A stretch of 64,000 bases of DNA, from NCBI GenBank assembly GCA_038147495.1, contig JAYQTT010000002.1:124001-188000 (forward strand), given 5' to 3'. This DNA is from MED-G116 sp038147495 (GTDB taxonomy: Bacteria; Pseudomonadota; Alphaproteobacteria; Puniceispirillales; Puniceispirillaceae). The position numbers and the translations under genes were made by a program. Position 1 is the stretch's first letter. Every line of letters starts with the position of its first letter. Positions 7,049 to 14,977 of the stretch are shown here, in pieces. Under the pieces are notes generated by a model that searched no databases, was not told where the DNA came from, and saw nothing but the letters and a program-made list of their open reading frames with translations.

Positions 7049-8311
7049 ATGGCGAAGACAGAAGACGGCGAAAAAAGTACGCTTTTCTGCTCATTCTGCG
7101 GAAAGAGCCAGCATGAAGTGCGCAAGCTTATCGCTGGCCCAACAGTGTTCATCTGTGATGAATGCGTTGAATTGTGCATGGATATTATCCGTGAAGAGCA
7201 CAAAACGGCCCTGTCCAAAGGGCATGATGGTGTGCCGACACCCGCAGATATCAACAAGGTTCTCGATGAATATGTGATTGGTCAGGCCAAGGCAAAGCGG
7301 ATGCTGGCTGTGGCTGTGCACAATCACTACAAGCGCCTTGCCAACGCTGGCAAGACCGGTGACGTTGAAATTTCAAAGTCGAATATTCTCCTCGTTGGGC
7401 CAACTGGTTGTGGCAAGACATTGCTGGCGCAGACACTGGCGCGGATGCTCGATGTTCCCTTTACGATGGCTGACGCAACGACCCTTACCGAGGCGGGCTA
7501 TGTCGGTGAGGACGTTGAGAACATTATCCTGAAACTGTTGCAGGCTGCTGACTATAACGTTGAGCGTGCGCAGCGCGGCATCGTCTATATCGATGAGGTC
7601 GATAAGATTTCGCGCAAGGCAGACAATCCGTCCATCACGCGTGACGTATCGGGTGAGGGTGTGCAGCAGGCATTGCTCAAGATCATGGAAGGCACTGTCG
7701 CCTCTGTGCCGCCGCAAGGTGGACGCAAGCACCCGCAACAGGAATTCCTGCAGGTTGATACAACCAATATCCTGTTCATATGTGGTGGTGCTTTTGCCGG
7801 GTTGGACAAACTCATTGCCGAGCGTGATAGCGGTGCGGGCATTGGGTTTGGGGCCGATGTGCGGGCGCCGGATGATCGCAAGATCGGCGAATTGCTTGGC
7901 TCGCTTGAGCCGGAAGATTTGATCAAATTCGGTTTGATCCCCGAATTTGTGGGCAGACTTCCTGTTGTGGCGACCCTTGAGGACCTTGATGAGGACGCGC
8001 TGGTCCGGATTTTGACCGAACCCCGCAATGCATTGGTCAAGCAATATCAGAAATTGTTTGAGATGGATGATGTCGCCCTCGAATTCAGGGACGATGCGCT
8101 ACGGGCCATTGCGCAAAAGGCGATTGCCCGCAAGACAGGTGCGCGTGGTCTTCGCTCTATTCTGGAAAACATCCTGATGGAGCCGATGTTCGATATTCCA
8201 ACAGCTGGCGATATCGATGAAGTTGTGATCAACAGTGATGTGGTCAATGATGGGGCGGCGCCTTTGGTTGTCCATTCAAAGGTTGCGAAGGGCGCTGATC
8301 AAAGCGCCTGA
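7049..8311 (+). CDS. clpX: ATP-dependent Clp protease ATP-binding subunit ClpX
   Basis: ClpX is the AAA+ unfoldase that recognises substrates and threads them into ClpP. The ATG at 7049 is preferred over the in-frame GTG at 7031 because GAGGAG lies 8-12 bases upstream of it. The 420-residue protein has the zinc-binding domain with cysteines at 14, 17, 36 and 39. Walker A GPTGCGKT is at 117-124, and the Walker B region IVYIDEVDKI and the pore loop GYVGED follow. Length matches the family. It is 170 bases after clpP and is followed by lon. Confidence 0.97.
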   Translation: MAKTEDGEKSTLFCSFCGKSQHEVRKLIAGPTVFICDECVELCMDIIREEHKTALSKGHDGVPTPADINKVLDEYVIGQAKAKRMLAVAVHNHYKRLANAGKTGDVEISKSNILLVGPTGCGKTLLAQTLARMLDVPFTMADATTLTEAGYVGEDVENIILKLLQAADYNVERAQRGIVYIDEVDKISRKADNPSITRDVSGEGVQQALLKIMEGTVASVPPQGGRKHPQQEFLQVDTTNILFICGGAFAGLDKLIAERDSGAGIGFGADVRAPDDRKIGELLGSLEPEDLIKFGLIPEFVGRLPVVATLEDLDEDALVRILTEPRNALVKQYQKLFEMDDVALEFRDDALRAIAQKAIARKTGARGLRSILENILMEPMFDIPTAGDIDEVVINSDVVNDGAAPLVVHSKVAKGADQSA

Positions 8312-8402
8312 AAATTGTCCACACTGGTGACATAATGTCGCCTTATACGCATAGATAGAGTGTTTTTGCCGCAAAATGGTGCTCACAACGCATCTTTTGT
8401 GG

Positions 8403-8447
8403 TTGAAAGCCTTTGGCGTGTTTACCATATCTTATCCAAGATATAAT
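8403..8447 (+). promoter_or_regulatory. Candidate promoters for lon
   Basis: Two signals overlap upstream of lon. TTGAAA (8403-8408), 16 bases, then CCATAT (8425-8430) resembles a heat-shock promoter. A perfect TATAAT at 8442-8447 with TTTACC 15 bases before it could serve the housekeeping sigma factor. lon is RpoH-controlled in many proteobacteria. Confidence 0.4.
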
Positions 8448-8489
8448 GGTGCTAACCGGCCCGTAACATCGGGCAATTGGAGACATGAA

Positions 8490-10907
8490 ATGTCAGACAT
8501 GAATTCCGTTACACTGCCAGTATTGCCGCTGCGGGATATCGTTGTTTTCCCACACATGATCGTGCCGCTTTTCGTGGGACGCGAGAAATCGATCCGCGCA
8601 CTCGAGGCAGTGATGGCCGAAGGCAAGCAGATCATTCTTGTCACGCAGACTGAAGCTGACCTTGAAGATCCGGATGCTGACGGGCTCTATGTGACGGGCA
8701 CTATCGGATCCATTTTGCAATTGCTGAAATTGCCGGATGGCGCGGTAAAGGTTCTTGTCGAAGGTGGTGAACGGGTTCAGATTAAGCCGGAAACGCTGAA
8801 TTCTGATGCTGGATTCCTGTCTGTAAGCGCGCAAATTGTTGATCAGCATGGCGATAATGGCACTGAAACCAATGGATTGGCGCGTGCAGCAGTCCAGCAG
8901 TTTGAGCAATATATCAAGTTTAACAAGAAGGTCGCCTCAGAGGTTCTGAACGCAATCGAACAGGTTGAGGAAGCCGATAAAATCGCCGATATGATTGCCT
9001 CGCATCTGGCGGTGAAAATTCCCGAGAAGCAAGAACTGCTTGAGCAATTGAACATCCATGAGCGGCTTGAGCGCATTTTCGCCCTGATGGAAGGCGAGAT
9101 TGGCGCGCTGCAGGTGGAAAAACGCGTGCGCAACCGGGTCAAGCGGCAGATGGAGAAGACCCAGCGCGAGTATTATCTCAATGAACAGATGAAGGCGATC
9201 CAGAAGGAATTGAGCGATGGCGAGGATGGCAGTAACGAGCTTGATGAGCTTGAAACTGCGCTTGCCGAAGCCAAGATGCCGAAGGCCGCGCGGGAGAAAG
9301 CCGAAGCCGAGCTGAAAAAGCTCCGCAATATGGGCCCGATGAGCGCTGAAGCAACAGTTGTTCGCAATTACCTTGACTGGATTCTGGCGGTTCCGTGGAA
9401 GAAGGCGAGCCGCTTGAAAAAGGATATCAATCTGGCGCGTGAAATCCTCGATGCCGATCATTATGGGCTGGAAAAGGTTAAGGACCGGATCATCGAATTT
9501 CTGGCTGTTCAACAGCGTACAAAGTCGATGAAAGGGCCAATTCTGTGTCTCGTTGGCCCACCCGGTGTTGGTAAAACATCCCTCGGTAAATCCATTGCCA
9601 GAGCGACCGGACGCAAATATGTGCGCATGGCACTCGGCGGGGTCCGTGACGAAGCGGAAATCCGCGGGCATCGTCGGACCTATATCGGCTCAATGCCCGG
9701 CAAGGTCGTGCAGGGCATGAAGAAGGCTGGAACAAATAACCCTCTGTTTCTGCTTGATGAGGTTGATAAATTGGGTGCTGACTGGCGGGGTGATCCAACC
9801 TCGGCTTTGCTCGAGGTGCTTGACCCGGCACAGAACAACACGTTCCAGGATCATTACATGGAGGTCGATCTCGACCTGTCCAATGTGATGTTCATCACCA
9901 CAGCCAATACGTTGAACATGCCGCAGCCATTGATGGACCGGATGGAGATCATTCGTCTGTCTGGCTATACCGAAGATGAAAAGCTCGAGATTGCCAAGCG
10001 TCACCTTGTCGCGCGGCAGGTTGAGGACCACGGGTTGAAGGATGGCGAGCTGGATATTTCTGATGAGGCCATTCGGTCCGTTATCCGGCTTTACACGCGT
10101 GAGGCTGGTGTCCGGAATCTTGAACGTGAAATTGCCAAGATCGCCCGCAAAACGGTCACTCAGATCGTCAGCAAAGGCACCACAGCGATTGCCGTAACGC
10201 CCGACAATCTGAAGGATTTTCTTGGTGTGCCGCGTTTCCGGTTCGGTGAAATCGAAGAGCATGATCAGGTTGGTGTGACAACCGGTTTGGCTTGGACCGA
10301 GGTGGGCGGCGAGTTGCTTCAGGTAGAGGCCGTGCGTGTACCCGGCAAAGGCAAGGTCAGCGCCACTGGCAAGCTTGGCGATGTGATGAAAGAATCGATT
10401 CAGGCTGCTGAATTTTTCATCAAATCACGGTCGAAAGTATATGGCATCGATCTTGAAGATCTGGCCAAGCATGACATCCATGTTCACGTCCCGGAAGGGG
10501 CGACACCCAAAGATGGCCCTTCGGCCGGCGTGGCTATGGCAACATCGATCATTTCTGCCCTGACCGGCATTGAAGTTCGCCGTGACATTGCCATGACCGG
10601 TGAAATCACGCTCCGCGGGCGGGTGTTGCCGATCGGGGGATTGAAAGAGAAGCTGCTGGCCGCGCTTCGTGGTGGTCTAAAAACCGTTTTGATACCTAAG
10701 GACAATGAAAAGGATCTGGCAGAGATCCCTGACAATGTGAAGGAAGGTCTGGAAATCATCCCCGTTGGCATGGTTGATGAGGTGCTTTCTGCCGCGCTGG
10801 TCAGAGAGCCTCTTCCTGCTGGTATTGGGGCTGCGGCATCAGACGTTGGATCACAGATGACTCAGGCGGATGATGGCGCCTCAGGTGACGATGTTGTGGC
10901 GCATTGA
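8490..10907 (+). CDS. lon: ATP-dependent protease Lon (La)
   Basis: Lon degrades misfolded and short-lived regulatory proteins in the cytoplasm. Starting at the ATG at 8490 (GGAG upstream) gives 805 residues, the usual size. The N-terminal substrate-binding domain begins LPVLPLRDIVVFPHMIVPLFVG. The AAA+ module has Walker A GPPGVGKTS near residue 358 and the segment LFLLDEVDKLG. The C-terminal protease domain has the catalytic Ser at about 678 (DGPSAGVA) and Lys near 720 (GGLKEKLLAALRGG). The longer in-frame start at 8376 adds residues with no family similarity. Monocistronic context between clpX and hup is typical. Confidence 0.97.
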   Translation: MSDMNSVTLPVLPLRDIVVFPHMIVPLFVGREKSIRALEAVMAEGKQIILVTQTEADLEDPDADGLYVTGTIGSILQLLKLPDGAVKVLVEGGERVQIKPETLNSDAGFLSVSAQIVDQHGDNGTETNGLARAAVQQFEQYIKFNKKVASEVLNAIEQVEEADKIADMIASHLAVKIPEKQELLEQLNIHERLERIFALMEGEIGALQVEKRVRNRVKRQMEKTQREYYLNEQMKAIQKELSDGEDGSNELDELETALAEAKMPKAAREKAEAELKKLRNMGPMSAEATVVRNYLDWILAVPWKKASRLKKDINLAREILDADHYGLEKVKDRIIEFLAVQQRTKSMKGPILCLVGPPGVGKTSLGKSIARATGRKYVRMALGGVRDEAEIRGHRRTYIGSMPGKVVQGMKKAGTNNPLFLLDEVDKLGADWRGDPTSALLEVLDPAQNNTFQDHYMEVDLDLSNVMFITTANTLNMPQPLMDRMEIIRLSGYTEDEKLEIAKRHLVARQVEDHGLKDGELDISDEAIRSVIRLYTREAGVRNLEREIAKIARKTVTQIVSKGTTAIAVTPDNLKDFLGVPRFRFGEIEEHDQVGVTTGLAWTEVGGELLQVEAVRVPGKGKVSATGKLGDVMKESIQAAEFFIKSRSKVYGIDLEDLAKHDIHVHVPEGATPKDGPSAGVAMATSIISALTGIEVRRDIAMTGEITLRGRVLPIGGLKEKLLAALRGGLKTVLIPKDNEKDLAEIPDNVKEGLEIIPVGMVDEVLSAALVREPLPAGIGAAASDVGSQMTQADDGASGDDVVAH

Positions 10908-11036
10908 GGCCTTAAGTCTAAAAAACTGGCTTTGCGCATAGGTTTTTTTGAAATTTATGTTGGTTTTTGCTGGTGTTTTTTGTGATTTGCTGTACCGTCA
11001 AGGCTTACATACACAACCTAATCAGGGGTTATAATC

Positions 11037-11312
11037 ATGAATAAAAACGATCTTGTAGCATCTGTAGCGGACTCTTCTGGTCTTACAAAGGCCGACGCTG
11101 GACGTGCTGTTGACGCTGTCTTTGACAGCATTGCAGGCGCACTGAAGTCTGGTGGCGATGTCCGTATTGTTGGTTTTGGTACATTTTCTGTCGCGCATCG
11201 CGCTGCCACGACTGGTCGCAATCCTCGCACTGGTGAGACGATCCAGATCAAGGCATCGAAGCAGCCTAAGTTTAAGGCTGGCGCTCCCTTGAAAGACGCT
11301 GTTAACAGCTAA
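11037..11312 (+). CDS. hup: Nucleoid protein HU
   Basis: HU is a small basic dimer that bends DNA non-specifically. The 91 residues start MNKNDLVASVADSSGLTKAD and contain the DNABII signature GFGTFSVAHRAATTGRNPRTGE at about 45-66. Length is standard. It follows lon as in many proteobacteria but has its own 128-base upstream region. IHF-alpha, a relative, is encoded separately at 47377. Confidence 0.96.
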   Translation: MNKNDLVASVADSSGLTKADAGRAVDAVFDSIAGALKSGGDVRIVGFGTFSVAHRAATTGRNPRTGETIQIKASKQPKFKAGAPLKDAVNS

Positions 11313-11332
11313 ATTTTTGTCTATCTTTTTTG

Positions 11333-11359
11333 ACGCCGGCCCGATATAAGGGTCGGCGT
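11333..11359 (+). terminator. Hairpin downstream of hup
   Basis: ACGCCGGCCC (11333-11342) pairs with GGGTCGGCGT (11350-11359) over ten base pairs (one G-T) around loop GATATAA, 20 bases past the hup stop. It is strong but lacks a following T run, so termination may need Rho or this may be an mRNA-stabilising stem. Confidence 0.5.
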
Positions 11360-11409
11360 TATCTATGACATCGTCATGACATTCAGGATGATGTGAAAGA
11401 AATGGTGAC

Positions 11410-11485
11410 GGGTGGTTAGCTCAGCTGGGAGAGCAACTCGTTTACACCGAGTAGGTCGGGGGTTCGAACCCCTCACCACCCACCA
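11410..11485 (+). tRNA. tRNA-Val (TAC)
   Basis: This 76-base cloverleaf has acceptor GGGTGGT/ACCACCC, D stem GCTC/GAGC, anticodon stem ACTCG/CGAGT with TAC in the loop TTTACAC, T loop TTCGAAC, discriminator A and encoded CCA. Confidence 0.97.
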
Positions 11486-11641
11486 TTTTTCTGATAATTT
11501 CCACATATAGAATGCGCCATATTCGGTAGATGGTTTCCATCGGTTGCCGTGCGTTTGTCATGGATTGATCTTGTCTGTCTGGGAAATCGGTACAAGTTGG
11601 CGCGGAGATGCAAAAAAAGTGATTTTGGCGCGCCAGTCTGC

Positions 11642-11670
11642 TTGACAGTAGAGCAGGCTTAATCTAAACG
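11642..11670 (+). promoter_or_regulatory. Sigma-70 type promoter candidate for tRNA-Asp
   Basis: A perfect -35 box TTGACA at 11642-11647 is followed after 17 bases by TAAACG, 63 bases before tRNA-Asp. The -10 match is only partial. The rest of the 11486-11732 spacer shows no gene. Confidence 0.4.
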
Positions 11671-11732
11671 TCTGGAACCGTTGTGAACACGGGCATTACA
11701 AAGGCCCACAAAGATGTTCGCAAGATAGCTAC

Positions 11733-11809
11733 GGGGGTGTAGCTCAGTTGGTTAGAGCGCTGGCCTGTCACGCCAGAGGCCGCGGGTTCGAGTCCCGTCA
11801 CTCCCGCCA
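11733..11809 (+). tRNA. tRNA-Asp (GTC)
   Basis: A 77-base cloverleaf with acceptor GGGGGTG/CACTCCC, anticodon GTC in the loop of stem TGGCC../..GCCAG, T loop TTCGAGT, discriminator G73 (an Asp identity element) and encoded CCA. Confidence 0.97.
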
Positions 11810-12066
11810 CTTTCCTGATCCAAATAGACCTGTAATTCCATAAAGACAGCCGGATATTTCGGTCGTTAAGGTGGGCGGCGTTATGCCAGAAAACAGGGAA
11901 CTATCTTCGTAAGGTTGTTTTGGTGATGCTGGCTGTCGGCGCGTTATCGCGTTGCCGAACCTGAACCTCTTTTCTTGGTGCCAAAGCAGTGGAAATCCAT
12001 GGTCTGAATGTGTTCTAGTGGTGGTGTGATATATCCCGCCATTACGGCATCCAGCGGAGGAAAGTG

Positions 12067-12426
12067 ATGATAAACCTAGAGGCATTCGGCGATCTGGCCG
12101 ATTTTCCAGCAGGAGAATTTCAGCCAAAGCCCACAACGCTAACCCCCGGGCAGGAGGAGGCGCTTCAACCTTTGTGGGCGTCGCTTGATGGATTAACAAA
12201 AGTCGGGATTTGGGATTGCACGCCGGGCAGGTTCACCGCAGACAGAACGGCGATGGCCGAACTGTGTCATATTTTGTCGGGCAGTGCCACGGTGACCAAT
12301 CACGATGGCAGCGGTGCGCGGAAGATCAAGGCCGGTGACTTGCTGGTTCTGCCGATAGGGTGGCGCGGCGAATGGGAAATCCATGAGCAAATGCGCAAAA
12401 CCTATGTACTGATCAGCGCTGCCTGA
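12067..12426 (+). CDS. Small cupin-fold protein (DUF861/EutQ-like)
   Basis: The 119-residue protein has the pattern of a single-domain cupin of the DUF861 group. The segment GIWDCTPGRFTADRTAMAELCHILSG (about residues 47-72) is followed by GDLLVLPIGWRGEWEIHE and ends RKTYVLI. Such proteins are small beta-barrels often tied to sugar-acid, amine or ureide metabolism, but no substrate can be read here. The metal-binding histidines of classic cupins are largely absent. The ATG at 12067 is chosen over GTG 12064 because GGAGG lies 6 bases upstream. It is the first gene after tRNA-Asp, 256 bases away, and may belong with the cluster that follows. Confidence 0.75.
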   Translation: MINLEAFGDLADFPAGEFQPKPTTLTPGQEEALQPLWASLDGLTKVGIWDCTPGRFTADRTAMAELCHILSGSATVTNHDGSGARKIKAGDLLVLPIGWRGEWEIHEQMRKTYVLISAA

Positions 12427-12563
12427 GCATCGGTTGGCCAAAACGGCCTGGAATATTCAGGCCCTTGTATAGTGCTCCCACCCCCTTCATAAGATTATCG
12501 CGCGTGGGCAATCTTGCCCGGTTGGGTGGCCGCATGCAAAGATCGCTGGCAGGAGAGATTTTG

Positions 12564-12899
12564 ATGACGATGACCATCTATATGTTGAAAAGCTGTGACA
12601 GCTGTAAAAAGGCGATCAAGGCGTTACAGGCGGCGGGGCATGATCCGGTTCTGGTCGATGTGCGCGCTGATGGTGTGCCGAAGGACCATCTTGCCGGTTG
12701 GCTGGAGACGCATGGCGCCGATGTGATGATTAACCGGAAATCAACGACATGGCGCGGGCTTGATGATGCTGAAAGACAGGCTGACCCGCTGGCGCTGTTG
12801 ATGACGCATCCAACCTTGATGAAGCGTCCGGTCATTGTTGCCGATGGTGCGAGCTATGTCGGCTGGAGCAAGGATGTGCAGGCGGCACTGGGTTTGTAA
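12564..12899 (+). CDS. ArsC/Spx-family thioredoxin-fold protein
   Basis: The 111-residue protein belongs to the arsenate reductase ArsC / Spx family. It begins MTMTIYMLKSCDSCKKAIKAL, with a redox-type C-D-S-C at residues 11-14, and ends with TLMKRPVIVADGASYVGW, the conserved RPI-type segment of the family. Whether it reduces arsenate, acts on other disulfides or is a YffB-like protein of unknown role cannot be decided. ATG 12564 follows AGGAGAG. It is 81 bases before the Lin0512 pair on the same strand. Confidence 0.82.
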   Translation: MTMTIYMLKSCDSCKKAIKALQAAGHDPVLVDVRADGVPKDHLAGWLETHGADVMINRKSTTWRGLDDAERQADPLALLMTHPTLMKRPVIVADGASYVGWSKDVQAALGL

Positions 12900-12980
12900 T
12901 CTCACCGTTGTGCAGGCGGTCATTTGATGGCTACTATAGCGCCTGTGCGGCAATCCCCCATTTTGATGGTAGAGTTGAAT

Positions 12981-13352
12981 ATGGCAAAGACGCGTGTGGC
13001 TATGGAATTTGGCATGGGGTCATCACTCCGACAGGCGGATTATACAAGAGCGGCTGTTCGTGCTGTCCGTAATGCGTTGTGGCATAATTCACTGTCCATG
13101 GCAGATGCCTTTGGCTTTGATAAGACAGCAATGATCATCGATGTTGAAATTGGTGTCCAACAGCCAAAAGCCGTTGATCTCGGTGCCGTAGCGGCAGAAT
13201 TTCCCTATGGTCAGGCAAATGTGCGCGCCGTTCATGGTGGATTGGATGTGCCGAAACCCACGGGTGATGGCCATACAGTGATTGCCAATGCCGCGATTAT
13301 CGTCTCATTCGATATGGAGTCGGCTCCGGCCCGCGAGGGAGGCGAGGCATGA
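12981..13352 (+). CDS. Lin0512-family protein, copy A
   Basis: This 123-residue protein matches the small Lin0512 family (function unknown). Seen motifs are FGMGSSLRQADYTRAAVRAVRNAL at the N-terminus, IGVQQPKAVD in the middle, and VHGGLD and HTVIANAAI near the end. The start at 12981 is chosen because it places the protein where relatives begin; in-frame ATGs lie upstream at 12927 and 12966 but without good ribosome sites. Its last bases overlap the start of a second Lin0512 gene in an ATGA arrangement, so the two are translationally coupled and probably form a heteromer. No catalytic residues can be assigned. Confidence 0.8.
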   Translation: MAKTRVAMEFGMGSSLRQADYTRAAVRAVRNALWHNSLSMADAFGFDKTAMIIDVEIGVQQPKAVDLGAVAAEFPYGQANVRAVHGGLDVPKPTGDGHTVIANAAIIVSFDMESAPAREGGEA

Positions 13353-13732
13353 AGCGTCTGATTCTGGAAATGGGAAGTGGCAATGACCTCTATGGGGGTG
13401 ATTATACCAAGGCGGCGTGCCGCGCGGTACAGGATGCGCTTCATCACAGCTCGCTTACATTGTTTCGCACGCTTGGCTATCGGCATGAGGATATGAAGGT
13501 CAAGGTCACGATTGGCGTTCAGGCGCCGGAAAAAGTGGACACTGACATGGTTCTGAAAGAATTGCCAAGAGGCCGTCCGGAAGTGCATGTGGTCAAGGGT
13601 GGGCTCGACAGTTTTGATGCAGAAAATGACAATCTGACCGTCATTGCAACGGCGGCCATTGAGGCATTTCTTGACATTGATCCGGGTGCTTGGGTCTTAA
13701 GCGAAAGTGCAGGAGACGCCGCACATGAGTGA
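13349..13732 (+). CDS. Lin0512-family protein, copy B
   Basis: This 127-residue paralogue of the preceding gene shares the pattern G-x-x-DYTKAACRAVQDALHHSSL, IGVQAPEKVD, V-x-GGLD and TVIATAAIE but is otherwise diverged. Its ATG overlaps the stop of copy A by 4 bases, and its own stop overlaps the start of the VOC/cupin gene by 8 bases. The three form a tight translational unit. Function is unknown. Two unequal copies side by side suggest a hetero-oligomer or subunits with separate binding roles. Confidence 0.8.
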   Translation: MKRLILEMGSGNDLYGGDYTKAACRAVQDALHHSSLTLFRTLGYRHEDMKVKVTIGVQAPEKVDTDMVLKELPRGRPEVHVVKGGLDSFDAENDNLTVIATAAIEAFLDIDPGAWVLSESAGDAAHE

Positions 13733-14831
13733 CAGCACCGGCAAGATTGAATCGGCCGAGATCGTTGTGCCGTCAACCGACATACGCGAGGACATGCCTT
13801 TTTTCACGCGTGAGCTCGGCTTTCGGCTTGAGCAGATTTTTCCGGCTGATGATCCGGCTGTTGCGGTGCTGTCTGGGCATGGGGTGCGTCTGCGTCTTGA
13901 TGCGCGTTGTCCAGATGCAACGCCGATGCCGCATCTACGCATTCTGGCGCATGATCCGGCGGCAGTTGCAGATGGCGCGGCGCGGCTCACAGCGCCAAAT
14001 GGTATGATCATTGACATTGCGCAGAGTGATCCGCCGCTGGTCGTACCGCAGACGCAACATAATTATGTTGTCAGGCGCCTTGTCGATCAGGCGCCTTGGG
14101 TGATTGGACGGGCAGGCATGCATTATCGTGATCTGATTCCAGACCGTCTTGGCGGCTCGATCATCGCCAGCCATATCCGTATTCCCGATGGTGGGCCGGT
14201 GCCTGATATGGTGCATTATCACACTGTCGGATTTCAGCTTATTTTCTGCATCGCCGGTTGGGTGGATCTGGTTTACGAGGATCAGGGACCCGAATTCCGC
14301 TTGCACGCCGGTGATTGTGTCATTCAGCCGCCTGAAATCCGGCATCGTGTTTTATATGCATCAGACAATATTGAGGTTGTCGAGATTGGCGTGCCGGCAG
14401 AGCATGTCACGACCATTGACCATGAGATGACCTTGCCAAATGGCCCGGCGAACCCCAATCGTACCTTTCAGGGGCAATCCTTCGTCCATCATCGTCAGGA
14501 AGACGCTGTCTGGCAGCCATGGCGTATCCCCGGCTTCACCCACCGTGACACCGGCATCGGCAAGGCGACAAACAATGTCGCGAATGTGCAAATTGCCAAA
14601 TGGACGGGTGGTGAGGAACATACCAGCAGTCATGATTGCGATATCCTATTCAATTTTGTGATGAATGGTTCACTGTGCCTCGAGGTTGAGGGTGAGCCTT
14701 CGCACGAGCTTACCCGCGGCGATGCCTTTGTTGTGCCGCCGGGGCGAAAGATGCGTTTTGTTGAATGTGATCAAGACCTTGAACTGATGGAAGTCGCGCT
14801 TCCGGGCAAGTTTTCAACGCAGCTCTATTAG
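13725..14831 (+). CDS. VOC (glyoxalase-like) domain fused to two cupin domains
   Basis: The 368-residue protein starts at ATG 13725 (AGGAGA upstream), overlapping the previous gene by 8 bases. Residues 1 to about 105 look like a VOC/glyoxalase half: IVVPSTDIREDMPFFTRELGF, then a strand with DPAAVADGAARLTAP. A first cupin follows at about 145-225, with the metal-site pattern HYH in MVHYHTVGFQLIF and the closing GDCVIQPPEIRH. A second cupin is at about 280-365 (GGEEHTSSHDCDILFNF, then GDAFVVPPGRKM). Metal-dependent oxidation, isomerisation or lyase chemistry on a small acid is possible, but no substrate can be assigned. Its position ties it to the Lin0512 pair. Confidence 0.78.
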   Translation: MSDSTGKIESAEIVVPSTDIREDMPFFTRELGFRLEQIFPADDPAVAVLSGHGVRLRLDARCPDATPMPHLRILAHDPAAVADGAARLTAPNGMIIDIAQSDPPLVVPQTQHNYVVRRLVDQAPWVIGRAGMHYRDLIPDRLGGSIIASHIRIPDGGPVPDMVHYHTVGFQLIFCIAGWVDLVYEDQGPEFRLHAGDCVIQPPEIRHRVLYASDNIEVVEIGVPAEHVTTIDHEMTLPNGPANPNRTFQGQSFVHHRQEDAVWQPWRIPGFTHRDTGIGKATNNVANVQIAKWTGGEEHTSSHDCDILFNFVMNGSLCLEVEGEPSHELTRGDAFVVPPGRKMRFVECDQDLELMEVALPGKFSTQLY

Positions 14832-14977
14832 GGCACGTATGTTCTTTGAAACTGTGCTTCCGCACGGCCTCTTTCTTGTTGTTCTGTCAGGATATTCTTG
14901 ACAATTATTTCATTCATGATACCGCAGTAAAGCTGACCAAACAAAGGCGTCTGCGTTTTGCAGGCCCGGAGAAATTA

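Noticed and set aside
8937..9671. 244-residue minus-strand frame opposite lon
   Set aside because: It lies wholly inside lon, which is intact, and has no family pattern.
10920..10952. Possible terminator after lon (A-run and T-run around CTGGCTTTGCGCATAGG)
   Set aside because: The stem would be only A-T pairs with no GC core, too weak to support.
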